Of a DNA stretch of 64,000 nucleotides, positions 1 through 11,200 are shown in pieces (the stretch's first letter is position 1; every line of letters starts with the position of its first letter). The notes under the pieces were generated by a model that searched no databases, was not told the DNA's origin, and worked only from the letters and a program-made list of their open reading frames with translations. The stretch lies in assembly GCA_037951105.1 (NCBI GenBank), contig JBAMJV010005517.1, positions 62,001 to 126,000 of the forward strand, written 5' to 3'. A program made the position numbers and the translations under genes. The DNA is from Echinarachnius parma (lineage: Eukaryota > Echinodermata > Echinoidea > Clypeasteroida > Echinarachniidae).

Positions 1-117
1 ATCTTTGGAATAGGATGAACAGAAATGCTGATAAAAGAAGATTGATTAAAGGGAAATAGATAGTGAAACATTGAATGAATGCAAACAGAAAGGAAATTAA
101 ATAGAAGAAGTGATAAT

Positions 118-480
118 AGAAATGCCGATATTATATGGGATGGAAGAAGAAAGAAAGAATTTGATTTGGGTAGAGGTAGATGAGTGTAAAGGAAATGAAT
201 GAACAAATGAGAAATGAAACGGAATGGAAAATAAATAGAAAATAGTAAGAAATGCTGATACATGTTAGATGGACAGATGAAGAAAGAGAGAATATGATTT
301 GGTAGAAGTAGTTGAGCATAAAAGGAAACAAATGAACAAATGAGAAATGAAACGGATTGGAAAATAAATAGAAAAAAGTAAGAAATGCTGATGTTAGATG
401 GACAGATGAAGAAAGAGAGAATATGATTTGGCAGAGGTAGTTGAGCATAAAGGAAATGAACAAATTGAGAAATGAGGGCA
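118..480. repeat. Purine-rich tandem repeat, unit about 130 bp
   Basis: Three successive units start near 118, 247 and 375, each opening with an AGAAATGC(C/T)GAT-like string and containing GAATATGATTTGG and AATGAACAAATGAGAAATGA. The whole first 500 bases are A/G-rich on this strand. Long open frames on the opposite strand are by-products of the skewed composition. No gene is seen. Confidence 0.75.
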
Positions 481-839
481 GGTAAACAAAGTTAGATGAA
501 ACCCAAAAAGAAAAATGGAAGTGTGTACGTTTGTGAGTGTATGTACATGTATGTGAAAAATGTTCATATGTATGCATACGTTTTTGAAGAAGGGGGCACC
601 ATAAATTTGGGCAAACATAACGAAGCGCAAGTTAGTGCCCCCGGGGCGCGGTATGACACATGTACGAGTGATTCCTTGGAGACGCCTGGTCCGTGTGGAT
701 TCCAGTCTTCCTGATTTTAATATCTCTGATTTGTGGAATTAATTTTGTCTCATCACGCACCCCGGGCGCATCACAAACGTAATTTAGAAATAGCCTAGCT
801 TCGTGGGACTATTGATTTTACTATCCGCCACTGTATTTC

Positions 840-1250
840 GTTATCTCTCTCACCTCCTTTCTCTTTTCTCATTTTAACTGTGTGTCTTTTTTCTTTCTTC
901 CTATATCACATTTTCTCATTCCCCATCTACCTGTTCATCTTTCATTCTCTTTTTATCAATCTCTATTTCCTTTTCCCCGTCTATCTCTTTCTTTATTTTC
1001 TCCTCTGTGTTTATTGTATCTCTTTCATCATGTTCTTTATTTCTCTCAAGATCTCACTCTTACCTCTCCACTATTCTTTATTCCTTCATTATCCTGTCTT
1101 TACCAATTTTTGTTTTGTTCTATTTCTTCATTTTTCTGTCTTTGCTATTTTTGTCTTGTTCCTTTCTCCCTGTATTTCATTCCCTCATCTCACTCTCTCT
1201 CAATTTCTTTCTCTCCCTATCATCCTATTTTTCTCGTCCTCTTCCACCTG
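840..1250. repeat. Polypyrimidine low-complexity tract
   Basis: About 400 bases are almost entirely C and T, a mirror of the purine-rich stretch at 1-500. Overlapping open frames here are Ser/Phe/Leu-rich and arise from composition. Nothing else is supported between 500 and 1500 except a GC-rich pocket at 590-790 of unknown origin. Confidence 0.7.
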
Positions 1251-1515
1251 AGATTTGGACAAATCGAGAGGATGATTAAAATGATTAGCGCTGCAAGCTA
1301 GTTTGAAAAGGATATTGCCATATTGGAAAACTTGTCTCAATATTTTGTTCAACAGCTGTACAAAATTAAAATGAAATGGTTGACAGGTAGATTTAGAAGA
1401 TTATCCATTATCCAGATTTAGAAGTCTATCCATTTAGGCCAATATTGCTGCTGGAATTATTGAATTATTTTTTGAGCCTCAAGTCAAATAAAAAACATGT
1501 ATATCACAGTTTTAT

Positions 1516-1925
1516 GTCGAAGATCACTATTGGGGTAATTTAATCTACTTTGTTTAATATTGTAACTACATACTTCATTACATTTCAAGCCCAATGTCAT
1601 TTGAATCACTTGTATTTCATAGATGGATCTTCAAGTGACAGTGTTCCTTCACGCTCAATTTTACATCATTTAATACATTTTCATTTTTATAAGATCATGT
1701 TGGTATAACCAGAAATGCTTGCATTTTCATCACTATTGAAGTAATTTAATCTGCTTCGGGTTTATGTCGTAACTAGAAACTTGATCACATTTTGAGCCCA
1801 AAGTCGTTTTAATCACTTATATTTCATCCTCGAGTGACAGCTATCTTTTGCTCTTTATTTTATATCATATTAATAGGTTCAGTTTGTATCAGATCTTATT
1901 TGATATCGTACAAAATGCTGGTATT
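1516..1925. repeat. Diverged tandem duplication, about 210 bp unit
   Basis: Both units share CACTATTG followed by GTAATTTAATCT near their start, then TTGATCACATTT/TTCATTACATTT, a CAAGTGACAG/CGAGTGACAG block and a TATAAGATCATGTTGGTAT/TATCAGATCTTATTTGATAT end. No coding capacity seen. Confidence 0.6.
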
Positions 1926-2827
1926 TTTAAGACCGGAGTATGTTTTTTAATACCTTAACAGTTCACATCATTTGCACATTGATGACAGTATGAACAATAT
2001 CAACAATCTTACCCCCCTTTTAAATATCAATGATTGAAAACTACAATTAAAGATGATGCTGGAAATAGGAGAATAAAAGATTTTTCTCATTCAGTCTTTG
2101 TTAGTTTGAAAAACTAATTGCCCAATCGGGTCACCAAAATTAGATTTTTGTGATGTTTGACTGGCCTGACTAGCTCTAGGAGTCTGTGACATTGGTTGGG
2201 CAAGTGCTAGTGCCCTGCGTAATCCTGTCTTAAGTACACATTCTCTGCTTATTGCAAAGCCGAAGAAAATGAACTTGGTAGGCGAAAAGACGGGCGATTG
2301 TGCAAGGGAATATTACAGGGGCTCTGACCCACATTAAGCTGGCTTTACAAACGGGGGCAAGCGTGTTGTCCATTCATATTGTGCCATGTATGCTGGGTGT
2401 CTAGGGACCCAGTGCGGTGTCAGTTCCATTCGCGAAAAGTAAGCAATTTCGTCCAACCCCGTCGAGTTACTCTTCCTTCTGAGTGAGTGCAACAGCTGAA
2501 ATTACCAGATACACAGTTGCTGCATAAATTTTAAGTTCAGCTGCAGTGAATATAATGAAGAGCAGTAGAAATTAATTTTGATAGTGACTAACTATGTTAT
2601 TGAAATGCAAATATGGAAATTATATCAACGTGGACATCTAGATAGTTAAAATACATACATATGCAAAGTGAGAGATTTCTGAAAACAATATCATGAGTTT
2701 AATAATTATCGGATCAAAACTTTTAACTGAAGTCATTTTAAATTGTCCATCATTCTGGTCATGATATGAACTTCCAGATATGATTTATGATAATAGGGAG
2801 TATTGTTTGTTTGAGTATTGTTTCCTC

Positions 2828-3080
2828 AGGGAATAGCGCTATATAAATAACCATTATTATTATTATTTGTCTTTATGCCAGTTAATCTGATCTTGAGAAT
2901 GCATTTCTGCTCTTAAACTGCTACTCAAAAAAGTACTAAAGCGACCTCAAATAATTTCTCTTGTAAGAACACTATCATTATAGCTCAAACATGGACTTAA
3001 TCTTTCTTCGATAAAGCGCTTAAGGCTGGCTTTGCAGTAGGCGCTAAACAAATATGTTATGTTATTATTTCTATTTTTAT
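2828..3080 (+). repeat. Two SINE/LINE-type 3' tails
   Basis: At 2831 AATAGCGCTATATAAATAA runs into an ATT repeat, and at 3015-3070 a related AAAGCGCTTAAGG...GTAGGCGCTAAACAAATATG runs into TTATTATT. This GCGCTATATAAATG(ATT)n form is the usual end of retroposed short repeats in invertebrates. The 5' limits are unclear. Confidence 0.45.
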
Positions 3081-3279
3081 TATCCAATCAAATAATTAAT
3101 GACCATATTACTTGGCATCCGAAAGCCACGTCAATCAAAGCAATGCTCCAGGATGATGAATAGGCTGTTTGAAGAGCTTCAAGCGACCCTTTTTATCTAG
3201 AGTAAACCGCACTGAAGAATGGACTCGATAATGACTGCAATCTTGAGTGTAATCTCTGCAGTGAACGGCATGACAAATG

Positions 3280-3450
3280 GATTCCATTATCGCGTTGTGG
3301 ACAAATTAATTTACGGTAGAATAAATATTGTGATTTGTATTTGGGAATTTGGGGGGCTTTTGATATGAAAGATTTGACAAATTGAAGCCATTATCAAGTT
3401 GTTGGGAAATTAATTTACGGTAGAATAAATATTGTTATAGGAATTTTTGT
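3280..3450. repeat. Tandem duplication, about 108 bp unit
   Basis: The block ATTAATTTACGGTAGAATAA occurs at about 3307 and again at about 3410, each preceded by CCATTATC(G/A)(C/A)GTTGT. One decayed duplication event. The surrounding 3450-5640 region shows no gene. Confidence 0.6.
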
Positions 3451-4583
3451 TGACGTTTAATTTGAAAGATAATGTAAAGAAATAAAGAATTTACAATTAG
3501 CATACAAAGTGTTGAAAATGTCAAATAAAGTCACATGAATGGTAATAAGGGGGTTTCCTGCAAATAATAATTCAATAATGTTGCTTATGTTTACATTAAG
3601 TTAATTGATTAGAATATTAATTATCAGTCACATTGCATTTGAACCCATTTGGTTTGTACTATTTGTGAAAAATTAAATCATGAAATGTCCATTACAAATA
3701 ATTCAAGGTTTTGTGTAGTTTCTGATCAAAGCCTTAATTGAATTATGAAGTGGAGGGGAAATCATATTGAAGGAAGGAACAAACTGTTCTAATGACATTT
3801 AGTGCAACGGCAGCCGCATTTAGTTAGGCAAATACACATTGACTAAATGTGTACATGTGCATTATGCATTGTAGTTCAAGCTTGAAATGATTGTTGTGAA
3901 TATTTGAATTAAATTACAGATATGCGTGCATATAAAATGTAGTGAGTAGAATAATACACATTTGCAGAAAAAACACTTTTAAAAAAAAGCTTCATCACAC
4001 TTAATTTGGACAGAAAGTGATCATGAGTTAAAACGCATTCTCCATAGATCCCAGCCAGAATATTCTTGGTTCTTATCTTTAATGGTTTATAAAAGAAACA
4101 TACTTATTTTCCATCTTTTCTGCATGCCATCAGTCTACAAGAGCTCTGCAGTTCTACAAAGCATTATATAGGGTAGGAGATTGTAATAAAAGTGTTTAAA
4201 ATAATCAAATCAACTGACAGTATAGGGAAAAAAGTGATTGCAAATATACATGTGAGAGGGTGATATATTCTAATTAGACTATAGTACTCTTGGCTTTGAT
4301 GATATTAGACGATGATGTATTGATCATCTGTCAATCAACGGCATCAGATCCAATCTTCTGGCCTTCAATTAATTGCCTTTTATTGACAAGCAATCAAAGA
4401 ATCTTTGTTTTATTGACACAGAAAGGGCAGTGATGACACTCCTTGATAGTAATTAGTGTTGATATCACCACCAAAGTAAACAATCAAGAGTTTGAGCTAT
4501 TTCTTGACATGTCTATTGATTTTTCTATGCTTGTAAACTGTAAATTTCCATTTTTAGCATTTCGTTCCTTTCATTTTACAAGT

Positions 4584-4645
4584 ATGTTAAAGGGACAGTC
4601 CCTCTTTTACAAAACGTCAGTCCCCCTTTTACAAAACGTCTGAAC
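4584..4645. repeat. Short direct repeat next to a TTAAAGGG motif
   Basis: TTAAAGGGACAGTCCC is followed by two tandem copies of CAGTCCC(T/C)CTTTTACAAAACGT. The TTAAAGGGAC start resembles the ends of the TTAA-flanked MITEs in this window, but no matching right end was found, so this is at most a solo end. Confidence 0.35.
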
Positions 4646-5651
4646 AGTTTCCAGTTGACGGATGAGGATGAATGTAACACACACACAAAAAAATCAGATT
4701 GAACAGCCCTGTAATTTGGATTCTACGAATGAAAAACGAATGCGTCCCTCCATCAAACTATATATCGGTCAATAAAAGAGTTTAACTGATTTAGCATAAT
4801 ATTACAATCATATTGTACTTATTCTTGTAAAGGTATTGTGAAGCCGACATTTGTAAAGGTATGTCACGGAAAAAAAAAATCAAAAAAATTTAAAAGAGTA
4901 TAAAATAACATGTAGTCAGTTTAAGCGAGGTTTGGTTATTTTGTTTAGTATTCAGTCATGCCATTGTTATATGTGCGCTGGTCACGTAGGGGTCACGCAT
5001 GTATGTAAGACAGAGTTGTCTTGATCCAGACAATTGTTGCCCTGACTAAGATCCTGCTAGGATTGAATGTTAGGCTTTATATGACTCATTTTACCACATT
5101 GGGGATATTTAGTAGATAAGCAGTTTTCAGCAGTATTTTCTTAATTTGATCCAGACTTGTTAAACTTTGAAGGAAATTTCTGGCTTTAAAGTTAATACTT
5201 TTTTTGGTTTCAAGTACAAGCCTGCTTTTTCAGTAAAACACGATCACACTTTATTTGACAAGCGTCTCTTTGCGCAAATAGAAGAAAATACTACCACAAT
5301 ATTGGCATAGAGCGCCTCAATGTTTGTGATAATTTTTGTCGGAAAGTCAAGTATTTTTGTCAGAAAGTCACGTAAACTCCATCCCTGGATGTGATCAAAT
5401 CAATTGATGTGGTCGCTCTGAGGCGAAGAAAATCTAATAAGTGCAGTATTTACTTCAATTTTGACAAGATGACCTTGCTGTTGACTTCACGTTTTCATTG
5501 CTTTGTTCCCCGGCCTTGTGAGTTTGTCCATTAATATCACAATAGCACACTTCTGTATTCAACCCAGCTGCAAATTATGACCCGTTCTTGCCGATTTCGC
5601 TCCAAAATTAAGAAAATACTGAATGTGGTTACCATGGATACGTAGAGTTGG

Positions 5652-6060
5652 TCAGCAATATGTGAACAATTAACCTCTCCAAATGTATTTTATAATTTGA
5701 TTAAATGCACATTAAATTGTATGACTTTCCGCTCATTTCTATGAATGATATTTCCATAGTCAGTCTTACAAGGTGCAGTACTTTGCAGTTCGATTGAATA
5801 CAGAACGTGCAGCAAAGTTAATAGCGCTATTGGGAAATTTTAGAATCTTCATGCAAAAACACAATTGTCCAGTCATTTGTGAAAATCTACCTCCGAATGT
5901 CTCTTAGAATTTGATTAAATGCACATTAAATTTCATGATGCTCACCTCATTTCTTTTGATAATATGTCTGTGCAATAATAATAATAGTCGTGCAAGTCAA
6001 TGTAATTTGCAGTTTGACATAATGCACAATTCAGCTTAGGCAGCACTTTATGACATTAAA
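5652..6060. repeat. Diverged tandem duplication, about 210 bp unit
   Basis: Both units contain AATTTGATTAAATGCACATT (5695 and 5910) and further shared blocks CTCATTTCT and TTTGCAGTT. It is another local tandem duplication without coding capacity. Confidence 0.6.
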
Positions 6061-6484
6061 TTAATGCAATAAAAATTGCCTATAGATGATTCTTCCATCA
6101 ACTCTGAAATATGAATCATTAATGCAAAGAATGTGAAGAAGGTATTGAGACTTTATAGTTACCAATGCCATGTCGTCAACAGTAAACATTGATGTTTCAT
6201 TAATCACTTTTCACAACTTATGTTTTGAATATTAAACTTGCATTTCAGTCACACTCTCGATTAAACAAGCATTTCTATAACATGGAATTTTAAAAAAAAG
6301 TGTTTAGGTTTAATAGGTCCCGAGCTAATGTTTGTCATTTTGTGTGAGGTGCTGGGCCAACAGCGCTCATTCATCCATAATTTATTGCACCATATGATCT
6401 GTCAATGAACTATAATGTTGCCCTTGGGTGTCATTAGGGGGATTGCAATGGAGTATTAACCCATACAAGACTATTCTATTTAGT

Positions 6485-6862
6485 TTAAAGGGATCTAGTA
6501 ACTTTGTTGGCATACATACATGTGTAGTTTTGTGATTTGATATGTCTTCTGACTGAGTATTGTGTGAAAATTTCACGTGAAATGGATGGATGTTATATAA
6601 CCGAGTAATGAGCAAAACTAGAAATGATATTCCCTTTATACTCATTGCAGTGACATTGTACACAGTAATGACTATCCAGTGGATAGTTAAAAATCTGAAC
6701 ACTTCAATCAATCGTAAATATCTTTTTTAACGAAAGGGAAATTGAAGAAAAAAAAAGAAGAAGAAGCTTCTATTGGTATTCGGATACAACACGGTATGAG
6801 AGAACCACTAGATTTCTAATTAAATCTTAAGGGGTTTGGACAATGTTACTAGATCCCTTTAA
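6485..6862. mobile_element. TTAA-flanked MITE (piggyBac-like target)
   Basis: TTAA target duplications lie at 6485-6488 and 6859-6862. Between them are inverted ends AGGGATCTAGTAAC(T/A)TTGT. The element of 370 bp has no transposase. TTAA duplication is characteristic of the piggyBac superfamily; the assignment to it is inferred from target site only. Confidence 0.75.
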
Positions 6863-7525
6863 CAAATTGCTCTATCCATAGGCCACAGCCAGGGATCAGC
6901 CATGGAATGGGTTCTAAAGGTCTCTATTAAAAACAGCCCTGTTCAATTATCAACATATTTAATTTTACCCTTGCTATTCATATTGGAAAACAATGCACAA
7001 AAAAAAAAAAAATAGAAGAAAAAAAAGTTTTATGACACAGGTGCAGAATTAATGTAAACAAATGTCAAGGGTGGAAGTTAATGGGAGGTCAAATACATGA
7101 GAAAATGTAAGACAAATGTAGGAAGACATGTAGGAATGAAATATATGTTCTTCAGTGACTTTTCATTTCATTTGAGTTGAGTAGAGGGCGTATTTAATGT
7201 GTGACCCTTTAGATTTAAAAAAGTCAGATTTGTATTTTAAAGAGTTTTTGTTTTGTTTTGTTTTACTAATAGTACTCACCGAAATTATAGATTCTCATGT
7301 GTTATTGTTTAGCATAAATTAGTGTATTTATGTTATATCCTCTTTCGTTATATCCTCTTACATTATATTTTGAAAATGCATACATTGTTTTAGTAGCAAA
7401 TAATGTTTGCACCCAATGTGATAACCTACTCATGTACAATTGTTGAAGAATGCAACATTTTATGGAAATTTTATCTTAATCCATGTATTGCCTTCGAGAA
7501 CCTGCTTATCCCTGTTTAAACTATA

Positions 7526-8077
7526 TAAACTGGGCTCCAAAAGAAACTTATCACTTCTTCAGAGCGACACACATTAAAATCCAAAGCATAAAAATAAATC
7601 ATAATTGGGCATAGATTAGCTATAATAATATTCATCAGCAAGCACATCTAAATAAAATTATGTTTGATTTTTTAATAGTCAACAAAGAATAAAATAAGGT
7701 GAAATCGCAAGAGGTAATTTTTCAAAACTCACAGAAACTGCTCGCCTTCCGGGCACGGAGCTCGGTACGGACAATAGCCAGTCTGGTGGTTACACAACCC
7801 GCCTTTGATGTTGAATGAATAGCTATTGAAAGTTCTGAATAGACCACCTTTCGTGGAGGTTCGCAGCGAGCAGTTTCTGTGATTTTTGTAAAGTGACCTG
7901 TAGCGATTCCATCGCATTTTTCTCTTTTTTTGAAAAAAGCAACCTTTCAATTTTTCAGATATGCTTCATAAGGAGAATGATAGCTTATCTGTGTCTAAAT
8001 ATGATTCAATTTGATGCTATGGATTTTAGTGAGCGTCCCTCTGAAGAAGTGATAAGTTTCTTTTGGAGCCCAGTTTA
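7526..8077. mobile_element. Tc1/mariner-like MITE, 548 bp, with nested palindrome
   Basis: TA dinucleotides at 7526-7527 and 8076-8077 flank perfect 37-bp inverted ends beginning AACTGGGCTCCAAAAGAAAC. A TA target duplication and ends of this form fit Tc1/mariner. Inside, a second inverted pair (CACAGAAACTGCTCG near 7730 and its complement near 7868) encloses a GC-richer 120-bp core, suggesting one palindromic element inserted into another. An open frame on the minus strand (7729-7950) is not recognised. The element ends just upstream of the first myosin exon seen here. Confidence 0.8.
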
Positions 8078-8167
8078 GTAAATCTAGTAGGGAACAGGTT
8101 CGTATATAGACCTGATTTCTGTATTGTATGCAAATAAGTAATACATTATTTATGTGTATTTTTTTAG

Positions 8168-8294
8168 TGGTGAAAGTGGAAGCGGTAAAACCTACACTTC
8201 TCAGCTGTTTCTACGGCAACTGCACAGTCTGTGTAAGCGGAGGAACACAGGGGGCGGTGGTATTGACAAGCAGACCGGAGAAAAACAATTCCAG
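8168..8294 (+). CDS. dachs: Myosin exon with P-loop
   Basis: Acceptor TTTTTTTAG precedes 8168; the first base completes a Ser codon, then GESGSGKT (from 8169) is the intact nucleotide-binding P-loop, followed by YTSQLFLRQL. Donor CAG|GTAAAG. Entry phase 2 requires an upstream exon ending in a split codon; none was recognised in 1-8167. Confidence 0.85.
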
Positions 8295-11200
8295 GTAAAG
8301 ACAAAATATCCAAAAGAATTTTGATTTTAAATGTCGAAGAATGAAGGGAAAAAAACAAGTTAAAGTTAAAATATTCAAAAGGGTCGCAACCGTTGTTTAT
8401 TTGTTTGTTGATGTGTACATGTAATTTCAGATCTTATAGCAGAATGGAGAAAAATAAATTTAGAGTGTTTGTGGTTTTTAATTTAGTCATGCCAATTTAA
8501 CTTCAAAAGAGTGCTTTTTTAACCAAAATGATTGGGAATGGATATTAAATGGATCGGGAATGTTATTTGCATTTGAAGCAAGTGCATTAATTGTGCTACA
8601 GAGCCTGTGATGTGCCGCTTCGTCTTCACTAATTTATTCTGCATGTACTTCCATTTCATCTAAAAGCAAAATTTGAATTCAGAGCTTTTGGATTAGGATT
8701 AGGATTAGGGATTATTGTTAGGATTGTGTTTTTAGAGTTATGGTAAAGTTGAGGGTCATGTTTGGAGTTGGAGAAATAAAAGTTGTAGGTATCACATCTG
8801 GTAGACCAAATGAAATGTAAACCAAGTGATCATAAACCTGCAAAGCCTCACAGCTATTTAAAACCACCTGTAAGCACTTGTTATCAGAAGATGTGTTTAC
8901 AGAAAGTGTTTACAATTAATGCTGTGTTTTGATCATTTTGTGGGGAAAGTGTTTGATTCATTTGGATTAGATGTAAACCAAATGGGTGTAAATCAATTCG
9001 TGATAAATAAACCTGCAAAGCCACACAGCTGAATGAACCACCTGTAAGCATGGGAGGGGGTCATAATGCTAATTTCATGTGACACGTTGTTTATTTTGCT
9101 GTGGCAAGTGAGGTGACAAACATGAACAGACGCAAATAACTTTGAACTCTGAGGAATGTTGTTATTTGTTATCAGAAGTTGTGTTTACTTAAAGTGTTTA
9201 CAATTCAGGCTGTATTCTGATCATTTGGGGAAAGTGTTTGATTCATTTGAAATCTCTGGTTTAATTCAAAGGCTCTACCATTCTGTATTTTATATAAATA
9301 ATATGTTTGAGCATATGTGACTGGCTATAGCAAAACCGGGCACTTGTCGGTAATTCATATTTTGAAGAAATGGGCATTTTAAGTTCACACAATGTGTGTA
9401 AAGACCTATGATTGTAAAATTGAAACAATCATATCTTCGCAAATTATCGATCAATTAGTTAGAACAAAGGATCAAATGAAAGCTTGTGATGAGGCCTTTG
9501 TAATGGTATGACAATCTACATTTTGATTTTTACTGACAAGTGCCGGGTTTTGCTATAGCCGGTCACATATGTTGAGCTAATATCGCAGGAAATGTTGATT
9601 GCCAGCCCATAGTGTGCTTCTTTGACAAAAGAGTTTGGAAATTTTCACATGAGCAAGTTAAAATTGAGATAATCATCAAAATATCTATGGCCCAATAGTA
9701 AATACTATTGTGTCAATAATTTGAACTATGCCCATATCAGTGTTCCCATCGCTAATATGGAGTTTTCAAGGACTTTACAGTACTTCATCTAGCAAACATG
9801 CCTTTGTACAAAGCACCACACTCATCCCCGTAGTTGCTTTGCATATAAATTTGCTATAAATATGAATCTTTATCTGATAGCTATGATAACATCAACATTT
9901 GACCCCCCCCAAAAAAAAAAAAGAAGTAGAGAATGCTACTAAAGAAACAGAACTATATACAAATAAATTATCTGAGGTTAGCATTGGAATCCACAGGCCA
10001 TGTAGTACCAAATGCAGAGTGCAAGCCTTTTTAACTGTGTTGCTTATGGGAACCGGGTGGGCTATGTACAAAGTCTATGAGGATTTCAGAATCTCTTAGT
10101 TAACGGGTTAATATAATATGACCAATTTTAAAGCTGTAGCATTTGTTACTTGTATGAACATCATCTTTTGATGCAGTAATGTACGATGAACTAGATTGTG
10201 CTACATTCTATGAAAACTTGGTTTGGAAAGACTACTTTTTATACCACTTTCTGTTTGTACTTAATTTCAATTTATGTATATAATTATTTAATAATTTTAT
10301 CATTTATTTCAGAACCTGGTCCATGCGTTCCACATTCTCCAATCTTTGGGTTGTGCCAAAACAAGGCAGAACTCCTGTGCGAGTAGGATGGTGAGTTTAC
10401 ATTTCTTGTCACATTTGACCCTGCCTTTATTTGTTTGGTGGTGAAAATAAAGAGTTAAAATAAACTTTGTATGTGGTTGTGCGGGGAAATTACAAGAAGT
10501 TAGGATGTACTTTGTTGAACAAAAACAAAACACTGAATCCTTTGTAGGTGTGTATAGCTCTGATATAAAATACGGTATACAGACGTGTCAACAGACGTGT
10601 CATTTCTACAATCTGTGGTTGTGATTTCATAGTTTTTGCGGTGATCTTATGATTCATAGGAATAGATTGGGTAATACATGATATTAGTGCCTGCCACTAC
10701 AACTACTAAGACAAGACTTCTGTAGTATACTGTCAAGAAGCTTCCAGCACCAATTTCAGATAATCCCCGATTCTCTTTCCTCGCTATAACCCGTGCAATA
10801 CCAAGCCACAATCTAGTATTCCCTTTATAGTAGAGGCTGGGTTAAGCTTCACTGCATGTCAGTCTGGCATCTATGCTCTAAAAAAAAAAGACCTGTCTGC
10901 ATTTAACTCTCTGAATCTATACCACAAAAACAATATACAGTCAATGCATTTATTTTCTGATTGTGTGGTAATAAGAGGGGTTCTGCAATCTGTCACCTCC
11001 ATTTAGCATCTCGAGCCGAGCAAACTAGATGCGACAGCATCCCGGGGTCTTTGGAGAGGTGGGGGTCCACAAACATCACGTTTGGAGGTTTGTGGAGGGT
11101 CCAGAGCCCCCGCCGCCGATCGATTTGGCGATTTAGGGATGGTTCATGGTTCACCCTCGATGCCCCGAGGGCGATATTTGTCTGGGGGTGTCAGGTTGTC

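Noticed and set aside
880-1301. Overlapping Phe/Ser/Leu-rich open frames
   Set aside because: Three frames open together in a polypyrimidine tract; a composition effect.
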